64,000 nt of DNA from contig JAJCXX010000084.1 in the NCBI GenBank assembly GCA_029263195.1, forward strand, positions 1 to 64,000, given 5' to 3'. Numbering within the stretch: the stretch's first letter is position 1; each line of letters opens with the position of its first letter. The notes under the pieces were generated by a model. That model worked only from the letters and a program-made list of their open reading frames with translations, did no database searches and had not been told where the DNA came from. Made by a program: the position numbers and the translations under genes. Origin of the DNA: Acidimicrobiales bacterium. GTDB taxonomy: Bacteria > Actinomycetota > Acidimicrobiia > Acidimicrobiales > Aldehydirespiratoraceae. This document shows positions 42,058-51,010 of the stretch, piece after piece.

Positions 42058-42839
42058 TGTTGCACGTCGCGAATCTCACCGCATCAATCGGAGGGACGCC
42101 GATCCTCAGGGGGCTCGACCTCGACGTCGGTGCCGGCGAAGTCCACGCCATCATGGGCCCCAACGGTTCGGGCAAGAGCACCTTTGCCCACGCCCTCGCC
42201 GGACGCGACGGCTACGAGATTGATGGCGCGGCCACCCTCGACGGGGTGGATTTGCTGGACATGGAGCCCGAAGCGCGTGCCGCCGCCGGCGTGTTCGTGG
42301 GGTTCCAGTACCCGGTCGAGATTCCCGGGGTCAACAACATGTACTTCTTGCGCACCGCGCTCAACTCGGTGCGTCGCGCTCGCGGCGAGACCGAGATTGG
42401 GGCGCGGGACTTCCTGGCGGTCGCCCAGGAAGCGATGGATCTTGTGGAGATGAAGAAGGACTTCCTGCATCGCGCCGTCAATGCCGGTTTCAGTGGTGGA
42501 GAGAAGAAGCGAAACGAGATCCTCCAGATGGCTGTCATGCAGCCGCGCCTTGCCGTGCTCGACGAGACCGATTCAGGTCTCGACATCGATGCCCTGCGCA
42601 TCGTTGCGTCCGGCGTCAACGCGTTGCGCAGCCCGGAGCGGTCCATGATCGTGATCACCCATTACCAACGGCTGCTCGAATACATCAAGCCCGACTTCGT
42701 GCATGTGCTCGTCGACGGCCGCATTGTGAATTCGGGTGACCACACGCTGGCATTGCATCTCGAGGACCACGGCTACGCCGACTTCGTCAACCACGAACTC
42801 GATGCCCCCGAGCGGCCACTTTCGGGCGCTGCGACATGA
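42057..42839 (+). CDS. sufC: Fe-S cluster assembly ATPase SufC
   Basis: A 260-residue ABC-type ATPase that drives conformational change of SufBCD. It has Walker A MGPNGSGKSTFAHAL, the Q-loop in FVGFQYPVEIPGV, the signature SGGEKKRNEILQM and Walker B LAVLDETDSGLDIDAL, with the Glu-Thr-Asp of SufC. It starts within the sufB stop and ends overlapping sufD (ATGA). The gene order B-C-D differs from the B-D-C order common in actinobacteria. Confidence 0.95.
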   Translation: MLHVANLTASIGGTPILRGLDLDVGAGEVHAIMGPNGSGKSTFAHALAGRDGYEIDGAATLDGVDLLDMEPEARAAAGVFVGFQYPVEIPGVNNMYFLRTALNSVRRARGETEIGARDFLAVAQEAMDLVEMKKDFLHRAVNAGFSGGEKKRNEILQMAVMQPRLAVLDETDSGLDIDALRIVASGVNALRSPERSMIVITHYQRLLEYIKPDFVHVLVDGRIVNSGDHTLALHLEDHGYADFVNHELDAPERPLSGAAT

Positions 42840-44044
42840 CAACAGTCGCCCCCACCTCGCCTATCGAGTATCCGACCAGGCACGACGAACGGTGGCGCTA
42901 CGCGCCTCACGACTTGCTTGGTCGCTTGTCGTTCGGCCCTCCATCAGCGTCTGCCGACAAGATTCCCGGTCCGATCGGAGCGCAGATCCCTGCGCTCGAT
43001 GGTCCGCTGATCGTGATCGTGAACGGCGTTGTCGACGAGCGGTGGTCGAATTTGACCGCCATTCCCGACGGCTTGCGTCTCTCGACCCTGGCCGATGCCT
43101 CGGCCGACCCCGCGGTACCGGTGGTGGCGCACTTCAACCCCGATGTCGACGGCGCAGCGGACGTGTTCATGGCGCTCAACACGACGTTCGGCGTCGACGG
43201 GGCATTTGTCGACGTTGCCGAAGGCCAAAAGCTTGACGCTCCCATCCACATCGTCGATGTAGCGATCCCAGACGAGACATCGAACACGTCGTGCACAGGT
43301 GTCGTGATCCACCTCGGCGCAGACAGCTCGGCGACAATCGTCGAAACCCGGCTTGGCGGGAGCGAGGCGTTCGGTGGTTCGAACACACGCACGACGATCA
43401 CGCTCGACGACCACTCGACCCTCGAGCACATCGTGCTCCAGGACATGCCCTCGACGCAGGTCCACCTCGGCCGGGTCGAAGTGACCCAGCATGCAGGGAG
43501 TGCGTTGCGGGCACGTTCGTTCAACCTCGGCGCCATCTACGGTCGTCTCGCCTACGACGTGCACCTCGCTGGGGCCGGAGCGCACACCGACCTGTCCGGT
43601 CTGTACTACGGCGCGGGCGAACAGACCCTCGATCAGCAGATCACCGTCATCCACACAGCGAAGGACTGCACGAGTCGCCAGTCCTACCGAGGCGTCCTCG
43701 ACGACGAGAGTGCGGGCGTCTTCAACGGCGGAATCGACGTGCGGCCCGGAGCCGACGGCACCGACGCTGAGCAACACAACGACAACCTGCTTCTCTCGAA
43801 CCGCGCCGAGGCCAACACCCAACCCCGTCTCGAGATTCTCGCTGATGACGTGGCTTGCAAGCATGGCGCAACCGTCGGACAGCTCGACGCCAACGCGATG
43901 TACTACCTGCGTACTCGCGGCATCCCCGCCGCGGACGCACGCCGACTCCTCGTCAACGCGTTCGCCGACCAGGCCGTCGACGACATCGGTATCGACGCCG
44001 TGCGCACGTGGGTCAGAGACCGACTCGGAACACCCGATGCGTGA
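42836..44044 (+). CDS. sufD: Fe-S cluster assembly protein SufD
   Basis: A 402-residue SufD, partner of SufB in the SufBCD scaffold. It shows the shared beta-helix core (YDVHLAGAGAHTDLSGLYYGAGEQTLDQQITVIH), the SRQSYRGVLDDESAGVFNGGI block and C-terminal ACKHGATVGQLDANAMYYLRTRGI, where the conserved His is an interface residue. It overlaps sufC by 4 bases and sufT by 8, so it lies in one translated unit. Confidence 0.95.
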   Translation: MTTVAPTSPIEYPTRHDERWRYAPHDLLGRLSFGPPSASADKIPGPIGAQIPALDGPLIVIVNGVVDERWSNLTAIPDGLRLSTLADASADPAVPVVAHFNPDVDGAADVFMALNTTFGVDGAFVDVAEGQKLDAPIHIVDVAIPDETSNTSCTGVVIHLGADSSATIVETRLGGSEAFGGSNTRTTITLDDHSTLEHIVLQDMPSTQVHLGRVEVTQHAGSALRARSFNLGAIYGRLAYDVHLAGAGAHTDLSGLYYGAGEQTLDQQITVIHTAKDCTSRQSYRGVLDDESAGVFNGGIDVRPGADGTDAEQHNDNLLLSNRAEANTQPRLEILADDVACKHGATVGQLDANAMYYLRTRGIPAADARRLLVNAFADQAVDDIGIDAVRTWVRDRLGTPDA

Positions 44045-44603
44045 ACAACCCGTCGACATCGGCTCGACACGACTCTTCACGCTGCCGCGGGACTGTGTGG
44101 TCACGATCGTTCCGGCCGGGCATCGGATCAGGCTTGGCGAGGGCGCGCGGGTGACGTTGCTCCAAGCGCTCGGTGGGACTGCCACCGTCACGACGAGTGA
44201 TGGTGAGATGGCGCGGCTCAGCCCTACCGACTCGATCGATTTCGGCTTTGTCCAGGCACCTACGAAGCCCGCCGGCTCGAACGGTTCGCCGTTCGCCGTC
44301 GAGGCCGTGTGGGAGGCCGCCGCCACGGTCTATGACCCCGAGATCCCGGTCGACATCGTCGAGCTCGGTCTGGTGTATCGCGTCGACGCCGATGAGCTTG
44401 CGAGCGGCGATTGGCGGGTCGATATCGACATGTCGGTCACTGCCCCCTTCTGCGGAATGGGCGACATCCTTCGCCAAGACCTCCACGATGCCGTCGCCGC
44501 GCTTCCCGGTGTCGAAGCGGTCGAGGTCTCACTGGTCTTCGACCCGCCGTGGGACGCCTCGCGCCTGTCCGACGTGGCTCGACTCGAGCTGGGAATGATG
44601 TGA
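44037..44603 (+). CDS. sufT: SufT-like MIP18/DUF59 Fe-S maturation protein
   Basis: A 188-residue protein with a beta-rich N-terminal domain (LPRDCVVTIVPAGHRIRLGEGARVTLLQALGGTATV) and a C-terminal DUF59 domain (AAATVYDPEIPVDIVELGLVYRV, then TAPFCGMGDILRQDL). This is the layout of SufT proteins, which assist cluster delivery to client enzymes. The Cys of APFCGMG is the usual conserved thiol. It starts inside the sufD end, and its stop overlaps the mrp start. Confidence 0.9.
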   Translation: MREQPVDIGSTRLFTLPRDCVVTIVPAGHRIRLGEGARVTLLQALGGTATVTTSDGEMARLSPTDSIDFGFVQAPTKPAGSNGSPFAVEAVWEAAATVYDPEIPVDIVELGLVYRVDADELASGDWRVDIDMSVTAPFCGMGDILRQDLHDAVAALPGVEAVEVSLVFDPPWDASRLSDVARLELGMM

Positions 44604-45838
44604 CCGACCCGACCCCGAACGTGGTGGATCCCACCGTGGAGGGAGACGACGTTGATACGGCCGCGATCGTGAACGCGTTGCGCGGGGTCATCGATCCCGA
44701 ACTCGGAGACAACGTCGTCGATCTCGGCATGGTCAAGCGGCTCGAACGCAGTGCCGATCGTGCCATGCACGTCACGATCGCCTTGACTACCGCCGGGTGC
44801 CCGTTGCGAGCCCAGCTCATGCGCGACGCCAAGGCCCGAGTCGGGTCGCTACCCGACATTGATGTTGTCAAGATCCATTTCGGCGAGATGACCGCCGACG
44901 AACGAAGCGACGTCATGGCTCGTGCCCGCTGGACAGCGCGTGACAATGCACTCAAAACCGACATCCCGCCGACCTGTCGCATCCTTGCCATCTCCTCGGG
45001 CAAGGGAGGCGTCGGCAAGTCCACAGTCACGGCCAATCTCGCTGTCCTGCTCGCCGACCGTGGTTACACCGTCGGTGTGCTGGATGCAGATGTGGGCGGG
45101 TTCTCGATGCCCCAGCTTCTCGGTATCGACAGCGAGATCGAAGGCCAACGTGCCAGCGAAGGCAAGGCGGTCATGAAGCCGGTATCCAAACCGATCGGCG
45201 ATGGAGCGCTACGCGTCGTATCCATGGGGTCGATCGCCGGCACGAACGAGACCGAAGCGATCATGTGGCGCGGTTTGATGCTCAACCGCGCGGTGCAGCA
45301 CTTCCTCGAAGACGTGAAGTGGGGCGAGCTCGACTATCTGCTCATCGACATGCCGCCGGGCACGTCCGACATCCAGATGGGCCTCGCTCGAATGCTGCCC
45401 AGGACGGACGTGGTGATCGTGACGACCCCGGCCAAAGCAGCCCAGCAGGTGGCCGCTCGGGCCGCCGACATGGCCCGCAAGGGCTATCTCCGAGTGGCCG
45501 GCGTCATCGAGAATATGGGGCCCTCGGCCAACCCCGACGGCACGGTCACCGCAATGTTCGGGTCCGGTGGCGGGCAGAGGCTCGCGGGAAGCATCGGCGT
45601 GCCACTCCTCGCATCCATCCCCCTCGACACAACCGTGGCTGCCGCCGGCGACGCCGGCACTCCGGTCGTGATGGAGAATCCCGATTCGGCAGCCAGCGCG
45701 GCGTACCGAGATCTGGCCGACATTGTCATAACCGACGTTGCACCCCCGATCGAGATCGCCGAGTGCAGCCTCCGAGGAACCCTGATACGAGCGGGCGCCG
45801 ACCTCGACGGTGCCCGAGCCCGCGCCGAAGAGCGATAG
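44600..45838 (+). CDS. Mrp/ApbC-family Fe-S carrier P-loop NTPase
   Basis: A 412-residue protein with an N-terminal DUF59 domain (LRGVIDPELGDNVVDLGMV, then TTAGCPLRAQL) and a deviant Walker A P-loop (SSGKGGVGKSTVTANLAVLL) with Walker B IDMPPGTSDIQ. It should carry iron-sulfur clusters to apoproteins. The C-terminal CxxC that bridges the cluster in Mrp/ApbC/NBP35 is absent: the segment after IENMG reads PSANPDGTVTAMFGSGGG. From memory other actinobacterial Mrp proteins share this, but it means the cluster ligand is unclear. The GTG start overlaps sufT. Confidence 0.9.
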   Translation: MTDPTPNVVDPTVEGDDVDTAAIVNALRGVIDPELGDNVVDLGMVKRLERSADRAMHVTIALTTAGCPLRAQLMRDAKARVGSLPDIDVVKIHFGEMTADERSDVMARARWTARDNALKTDIPPTCRILAISSGKGGVGKSTVTANLAVLLADRGYTVGVLDADVGGFSMPQLLGIDSEIEGQRASEGKAVMKPVSKPIGDGALRVVSMGSIAGTNETEAIMWRGLMLNRAVQHFLEDVKWGELDYLLIDMPPGTSDIQMGLARMLPRTDVVIVTTPAKAAQQVAARAADMARKGYLRVAGVIENMGPSANPDGTVTAMFGSGGGQRLAGSIGVPLLASIPLDTTVAAAGDAGTPVVMENPDSAASAAYRDLADIVITDVAPPIEIAECSLRGTLIRAGADLDGARARAEER

Positions 45839-45847
45839 ATTCGCGAT

Positions 45848-46993
45848 GTGTCCGACACCGTGATGGCTGCCACGTTGGTGGCGCCCTTCGATCTGCAGGT
45901 CCGGCAGTACCCGATGCCCACCGATCTCGAATCGGGCGCCGTCCTGGTCAGGATGCTGGCCTCGGGGATCTGTGGGACCGACAAGCACACGTATCGGGGC
46001 GAGACCGAGCAGTACGCCGGGACCGACCATGCAAGCTCGACTCCGTTCCCGATCATCCAGGGGCACGAGAACGTCGGTGTGGTCGAGGCGATCGGTGCGG
46101 GTGGCGCGACGGCGTTCGACGGTTCGACGTTGGCGGTCGGTGATCGGATCGTGCCGGCCCCCAATCGGGCTTGCGGGACGTGCCGCTTCTGCCGAGAGGA
46201 CTTCCCGTACTACTTCTGTCGGAACCTGGAGAACTACGGGAACTCGTTGTCGTGTGCGAACCCGCCGCACCTGTTCGGCGGGTTCGCCGAGTACCTGTAC
46301 TTGCTGCCCGACACGCCAGTCTTCAAGGTGCCCGAAGGTCTCCCTGACGACGTGGCGGTATTGACCGAATTGTTCGCCGTGACCCACAGTCTCGATCTGG
46401 CCGCACAGATGCCACGCCCGGCCGGGTTCCGTCCGGGCGACTCGGTGGCGGTGGTGGGCGCCGGCCCGGTCGGCCTGGTGCATGCGGCCAAGGCGGCCCT
46501 GCTCGGCGCCGGTCGGGTGATCGCGATCGACCGGTTCTCGGCCCGACTCGACATCACGGCCGACTTGGGAGCGACCGACTGCCTGATCGCCGCCGAGGAC
46601 GAGGACCCGGCCGAGACGATCGCGGAGGTACTCGACTTGGTGCCCGGGGGGGTCGACGTGGTCGTGAACGCGACCGGCCATCCCGACAGCTTCGGTCCCG
46701 CGATGAGCCTGCTGCGTGACGGCGGGACGCTGCTCGAGGTGGGGGCGTTTGTCGACCTCGGCCCAGTCGATCTCAATCCGGCCGACCTGCTTGGCCGCAA
46801 CCTCACTCTCGTCGGTGTCGCCGGAGAGGACGCTCGGTGCTACGACACAACACTCCAGATGCTGGCCGATCACCACGAATCGATCCCGTTCCATCGTGCG
46901 GTGACGCACCGTTTCGCCATCGCGGACGCGATCGAGGCCATGCACACTGCCCTTGGCGCCGACGGCGCCATGAAGGTCGTCATCGCGACCTGA
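45848..46993 (+). CDS. Zinc-dependent alcohol dehydrogenase-family (MDR) protein
   Basis: A 381-residue medium-chain dehydrogenase. The catalytic zinc ligands are in GICGTDKH and GHENVG, and the structural zinc knuckle CGTCRFCREDFPYYFC is complete. The NAD(P) site is VAVVGAGPVGLVHAAKAALLGAGRVIAID. The lobes resemble threonine/sorbitol-type dehydrogenases; the substrate is unknown. The GTG start is 9 bases after the mrp stop, so it may be transcribed with the suf operon, although a functional link is not obvious. Confidence 0.85.
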   Translation: MSDTVMAATLVAPFDLQVRQYPMPTDLESGAVLVRMLASGICGTDKHTYRGETEQYAGTDHASSTPFPIIQGHENVGVVEAIGAGGATAFDGSTLAVGDRIVPAPNRACGTCRFCREDFPYYFCRNLENYGNSLSCANPPHLFGGFAEYLYLLPDTPVFKVPEGLPDDVAVLTELFAVTHSLDLAAQMPRPAGFRPGDSVAVVGAGPVGLVHAAKAALLGAGRVIAIDRFSARLDITADLGATDCLIAAEDEDPAETIAEVLDLVPGGVDVVVNATGHPDSFGPAMSLLRDGGTLLEVGAFVDLGPVDLNPADLLGRNLTLVGVAGEDARCYDTTLQMLADHHESIPFHRAVTHRFAIADAIEAMHTALGADGAMKVVIAT

Positions 46994-47096
46994 AGCGAGC
47001 GGGTGTGTGGAGTTTCGCTCGTTTTCCCTGGTGGTCGTAGACGATGGAGAGCTGGGCTGTTCGCGAGATGTCGATATGTATCGTACGGTCGAAGCC

Positions 47097-47297
47097 ATGG
47101 AAACTCTCGATGGTGGCCACTTGTTGTCTTCGACGTTGAGCGACCCTCACTCGAGCGAACTGGCAAGGGTTCTGAAGGCCCTCGCCGATTCGGTTCGTTT
47201 GAAACTGGTGAACGTGATCGCCACTTCCGGTGAACCGTGGGCCTGGTTCCGCGTCAAGGTCGACCGTCTGGCCGAGATTTGCGCGGTGATCCGTTGA
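47097..47297 (+). pseudogene. Truncated ArsR-family regulator
   Basis: The N-terminus (SELARVLKALADSVRLKLVNVIATSGE) is the first helix pair of a metal-type ArsR repressor. The frame then changes to unrelated residues (WAWFRVKVDRLAEICAVIR) and stops at 66 residues. The recognition helix, wing and any Cys metal site are gone. The break falls about 90 bases before the start of the PatB-like gene, so an insertion or deletion has replaced the 3' half. The 328-base stretch 46994-47320 holds nothing else. Confidence 0.5.
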
Positions 47298-47320
47298 ACC
47301 GGCAACCACCACAAGAAGCC

Positions 47321-48466
47321 GTGACTGCGAACGCTCAGGCCAGCGATCCGCCGAGCTTGGACCGCCATTTCGGTGGAGGTGACGGGCTGTTGCCGTTGTG
47401 GATCGCTGAACCGTACATCGATGTTGCGCCTGAAATTGCGGCTGCTATTGAGGCCAGAGCCAGGGTTGGTTGGTATGGCTATGAGACTCGGCCCGAGGTC
47501 CTCGCCGACAGCTTCTGGGCGTGGATGGCCCAACGTCACGGCTGGGGAGGCACCGACCTACGGACTCTGGTGAGTCCCAGTGTCGGCACGTCGATCGGGG
47601 TGCTCATCGAGCAGTTCACCCAACCCGGCGATGGCGTCATCTTGCAGCCGCCGGTGTTCACCGACTTCAAACCGCTGGTGACATCAGCGGAGAGAACCGT
47701 TGTCCGAAACTCGCTGGTGTTCTCCGACAAAGGCTACTGCCTCGACCTGGCCGACCTCGAGAGCAAGGCAGCCGAACCAACAACGACCGCGCTGATCCTC
47801 TGCAATCCTCACAACCCGGTCGGGCGCGTTTGGAGTGCGACCGAGCTGTCCGATGTGGCGGCCATCTGTGGACGCCACGGGGTGTTCGTCGTCGCCGACG
47901 AAATCCACGCCGATTTGACGCTCCGCCATCACGAGTTCACGCCGTTCGCGACCGTTGCCAGCGGCGCTGGCGTCCGATGGGCGGCGCTTCATGGCCCCAT
48001 CAAGACATTTGGCCTGGCCGGCGTCTGCGACACCCTTGTCATCACTGACAACGATGAGGTCACCGAGTCGTTCGAGGCCGAGAGCTCGAGACTCCACCTC
48101 ACCCGCAACAACGTGTTCGGTCTCGCTGCCTTCGAGGCTGCCTACGCGACAGGCGGTCCGTGGGTCGACGGTCTCCTGACGCTGGTGGAAACCAATGCCG
48201 GACTGTTGCGAGACCACCTCCCGGAGCCAGTCGAACTTGTCGATCTTCAAGGCACCTACTTGGCTTGGTTGGATTTCCGTGAACTCCAATTCGGCGTACG
48301 CGAACTAGCCGACTGGCTCGCCGGCACAGCTCGGCTCGGCCTCAGCCCCGGCCACTGGTTTGGCCGGGAGGGTGCCGGATTCGCTCGAATCACCATCGCC
48401 GCGCCTACTGGACAAATCGAAGACGCCATCGCTCGGCTCGTCTACGCCGTCGACAGCATCACATGA
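47321..48466 (+). CDS. PatB/MalY-type PLP-dependent C-S lyase or aminotransferase
   Basis: A 381-residue fold-type I PLP enzyme of the MalY/PatB group, which cleaves cystathionine or cysteine S-conjugates. It has LPLWIAEPYIDVAPEIAAAIEARARVGWYGYET, LILCNPHNPVGRVWSATEL and FVVADEIHADLTL (Asp for the pyridine N). The PLP Lys is in GPIKTFGLAG, where other members have SASKTFN, and the C-terminal Arg is in GAGFARITIA. I start at the GTG at 47321; the track ORF begins in the broken ArsR region. Being near suf it could be a sulfur source, but that is speculation. Confidence 0.85.
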   Translation: MTANAQASDPPSLDRHFGGGDGLLPLWIAEPYIDVAPEIAAAIEARARVGWYGYETRPEVLADSFWAWMAQRHGWGGTDLRTLVSPSVGTSIGVLIEQFTQPGDGVILQPPVFTDFKPLVTSAERTVVRNSLVFSDKGYCLDLADLESKAAEPTTTALILCNPHNPVGRVWSATELSDVAAICGRHGVFVVADEIHADLTLRHHEFTPFATVASGAGVRWAALHGPIKTFGLAGVCDTLVITDNDEVTESFEAESSRLHLTRNNVFGLAAFEAAYATGGPWVDGLLTLVETNAGLLRDHLPEPVELVDLQGTYLAWLDFRELQFGVRELADWLAGTARLGLSPGHWFGREGAGFARITIAAPTGQIEDAIARLVYAVDSIT

Positions 48467-48488
48467 TGGACACCGAGGTAGTCGAACT

Positions 48489-48536
48489 GGCACTGTTGCA
48501 TTGAGCCAACTCTTCAATGATCGCGGTCTCCGACGG
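48489..48536 (+). repeat. IS6-like end repeat, copy C
   Basis: Begins GGCACTGTTGCATTGAGCC, 40 of 48 identical to 11485-11532. The first 12 bases are those of the IS26 terminal repeat (GGCACTGTTGCA). It lies 22 bases after the PatB-like stop. No transposase is adjacent. Confidence 0.55.
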
Positions 48537-48583
48537 ACAGGTATTGCCGTCTGAGACCTACTCGATGACCTAGAGTCGGCTTC

Positions 48584-49714
48584 ATGGCATTTCTGGTCGG
48601 TGCGGATTGCCTTGACGAGATGATCGCGTCTCTCCGATCGAACGGCCGAACGGTCATTGGCCCGGCGGTGCGAGACGGTGTGATCACCCACGACCAGATC
48701 GAATCGGCGTCCGAACTTCCCCTCGGCTGGACAGAGGATCAGGACGGCGGTCGTTATCGGCTCGTGCCGACAGGCACCGATGAGCGGTTCGCCTTCTCGA
48801 GCCCGTCGACATCGTGGAAGCGATTCCTGATTCCTGAACGAACACTTCTGCTTCGAGCCCGACGTAGCAACGGCACGGTCGCGGTTGTTGAACCAGAACC
48901 CGAGGCCCCGTCGGTTGCGTTCTTCGGCATCCGGTCGTGTGACTTGGTCGCTCTCGGGATTCTCGATCGTGTGTTCCTCGACTCCGATGCCACCGATCCC
49001 ACGTACGCGGCCCGCCGACCCGACGTCTTCATTGTCGCTGTTGGATGCAACCGGCCTGGGAACACGTGCTTCTGCGCGTCGATGAATACCGGGCCGACCC
49101 CGACATCGGGCTACGACCTCGTAGTGCGTGAACTCCACAGCGAAGAGGGCACCGAGTACCTGGTTGATGTTGGCAGCGAACGTGGAGCCGATCTGCTCGC
49201 TGGGCTCGCGAGCAGGCCCGCCCATGAGGGCGATCTGCAGCGGGCCGACCGGGCGCACGAGACCGCGGTCGCGTCCATGGGCCGCGAGCTCCGTCAGGAC
49301 TACGTACCGCTCGCCGCGCTCGATCCCGATCACCCGCGGTGGGACGATGTGGCCGAGCGTTGTCTGGCCTGTGGCAACTGCACCATGGTCTGCCCCACGT
49401 GTTTTTGCAGTACCACCGAGGAGTCGACCGATCTCAGCGGAACTGAGGCCGAACGGTGGCGGGTTTGGGACTCGTGTTTCAGCCTCGACTTCACTCATCT
49501 GCACGGAGGATCGGTCCGGACCTCGACGAAATCGCGTTACCGGCAGTGGTTGCTGCACAAGCTTGTCACCTGGCAGGACCAGTTCGACACGTCGGGGTGT
49601 GTGGGGTGCGGACGTTGCATTACCTGGTGCCCGGTCGGGATCGACCTCACCGCAGAAATCGCCGCGCTGGCCGTTCCAGCGGCGGCAACAGACCTAGGAG
49701 GTCGCGACGTATGA
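48584..49714 (+). CDS. hydB: Group 3b NiFe hydrogenase beta subunit (4Fe-4S dicluster)
   Basis: A 376-residue subunit equal to HydB/HyhB of cytosolic NADP-linked sulfhydrogenases (also AsrA-like). Residues 1-250 are the family N-domain ([35 protein letters not shown]). The C-terminal part has two 4Fe-4S ligand runs: [16 protein letters not shown] and [16 protein letters not shown]. It passes electrons from the small subunit towards the flavin subunit. The ATG is the first start of the operon, which runs to hypE. It overlaps the next gene by 4 bases. Confidence 0.9.
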   Translation: MAFLVGADCLDEMIASLRSNGRTVIGPAVRDGVITHDQIESASELPLGWTEDQDGGRYRLVPTGTDERFAFSSPSTSWKRFLIPERTLLLRARRSNGTVAVVEPEPEAPSVAFFGIRSCDLVALGILDRVFLDSDATDPTYAARRPDVFIVAVGCNRPGNTCFCASMNTGPTPTSGYDLVVRELHSEEGTEYLVDVGSERGADLLAGLASRPAHEGDLQRADRAHETAVASMGRELRQDYVPLAALDPDHPRWDDVAERCLACGNCTMVCPTCFCSTTEESTDLSGTEAERWRVWDSCFSLDFTHLHGGSVRTSTKSRYRQWLLHKLVTWQDQFDTSGCVGCGRCITWCPVGIDLTAEIAALAVPAAATDLGGRDV

Positions 49715-50175
49715 AATCGATCGAGGACTTGTTGAGCGAGCATCCGTTCTTTGCCGGCCTTCCAGCACCCATGTTGGAGCTCATCGCCGGCTGTGGGGTC
49801 AACGTGCATTTCGACGAGGACGAGTGCATCATTTCGGAGAACGCGCCGGCTGATCTGTTCTTCGTGCTGCGATCCGGCAAGGTTGCAATCGAAGTCGACA
49901 CGCCACGCCAGGGGCCACAAACAATCGAGACGATCAGCTCGGGCCAGCTACTCGGCGTGTCGTGGCTGGTCCCGCCCTATCGGTGGACATTCGGAGCTCG
50001 GGCCATCGATTCAACGAGCGCCATCGCGGTCGATGCCGCATGCCTCCGCGGCAAGTGCGACGACGATCCCGAGCTCGGCTATGAGATGCTCAAGCGGTTT
50101 GCGGTTCTCGTTCGCGACCGTCTACAGAGCACGCGGCTGCAACTCCTCGACCTGTATGGCACCCATGCGTCTTGA
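49711..50175 (+). CDS. Cyclic nucleotide-binding (CNB) domain protein of the hydrogenase operon
   Basis: A 154-residue CNB/cupin-like domain with no helix-turn-helix. It has [31 protein letters not shown] and [23 protein letters not shown], where the phosphate-binding cassette should be. The canonical Arg of cAMP-binding cassettes is not evident, so the ligand may differ. It is embedded between the beta and gamma genes with overlaps on both sides, so it is probably a regulatory or assembly partner of the hydrogenase. Confidence 0.8.
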   Translation: MKSIEDLLSEHPFFAGLPAPMLELIAGCGVNVHFDEDECIISENAPADLFFVLRSGKVAIEVDTPRQGPQTIETISSGQLLGVSWLVPPYRWTFGARAIDSTSAIAVDAACLRGKCDDDPELGYEMLKRFAVLVRDRLQSTRLQLLDLYGTHAS

Positions 50176-51010
50176 GACCGCAGACGCGCCGAGTCTCGGC
50201 CCGATGGTTCCGCACATGTATCGGGTGCTGTCTCGCCGCCAGGACCTCGCCGACACTGTCACCCTGGCTCTTGCACCGATCGACGGCCAGATCGCGACGC
50301 CGTCGATCGGGCAGTTCAACATGTTGTGGGCATTCGGAATCGGTGAAGCACCGATCTCACTTGCCGGTGTCGACGACGACGTGGTCACGCACACAATCCG
50401 GGGAGTCGGCGCAGTGACGAACGCCCTTTGTGCGGCCTCCGAAGGCGACCAAATCGGTGTTCGAGGCCCGTACGGGACGGGCTGGGATCTCGACGGGGCA
50501 ATGGGACGCGATATTCTCGTCGTGGCGGGAGGCCTCGGCCTGGCGCCCGTACGCCCGATCGTCACCCGGCTGTTTGCTCGCCGCGCCGACTACGGACGGG
50601 CCGCGCTGCTGATGGGCGCTCGCGACCCGGAGTCGTTGTTGTATCGCGACGAGCTCGAGGCATGGCGTAGCAGGCTCGACATCGAGGTGGAGGTCACCGT
50701 CGACTCGGCGCAGCGGTCGTGGCGTGGCGACGTCGGTGTGGTGACGAGGCTCATTGATCGAGCACCCGTGGAAGCCGCGAACACCCGTGCATTCGTCTGT
50801 GGCCCCGAGGTGATGATGCGGTTCTGCGCCCAAGCCCTGGTCGACCTCGGCGTACCGCCAGCCGAGGTTTTCGTATCGCTCGAGCGCAATATGCATTGTG
50901 CGGTCGGGCACTGCGGGCACTGCCAGCTCGGTTCGAGTTTCGTGTGCAAGGACGGTCCGGTGCTGTCGTGGGCCGAAGCCGAGCCTTTGTTGCGGATCCG
51001 GGAACGATGA
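50165..51010 (+). CDS. hydG: Group 3b NiFe hydrogenase gamma subunit (FAD/NAD(P)-binding)
   Basis: A 281-residue flavoprotein with FNR-like folding. It has the FAD-binding beta barrel ([16 protein letters not shown]), the NAD(P) site ([17 protein letters not shown]) and the [11 protein letters not shown] strand. A C-terminal 2Fe-2S ligand set follows ([19 protein letters not shown]). It exchanges hydride with NADP(H) and feeds electrons to the beta subunit. The ATG at 50165 overlaps the CNB gene, and the stop overlaps hydD as ATGA. Confidence 0.9.
   Translation: MRLETADAPSLGPMVPHMYRVLSRRQDLADTVTLALAPIDGQIATPSIGQFNMLWAFGIGEAPISLAGVDDDVVTHTIRGVGAVTNALCAASEGDQIGVRGPYGTGWDLDGAMGRDILVVAGGLGLAPVRPIVTRLFARRADYGRAALLMGARDPESLLYRDELEAWRSRLDIEVEVTVDSAQRSWRGDVGVVTRLIDRAPVEAANTRAFVCGPEVMMRFCAQALVDLGVPPAEVFVSLERNMHCAVGHCGHCQLGSSFVCKDGPVLSWAEAEPLLRIRER

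Noticed and set aside
42944-44326. 460-residue minus-strand ORF over sufD
   Set aside because: Antisense shadow; sufD and sufT are complete on the other strand.
45209-47098. 629-residue minus-strand ORF across mrp and the alcohol dehydrogenase
   Set aside because: His/Arg/Gly-rich composition typical of antisense frames in high-GC genes; both sense genes are certain.
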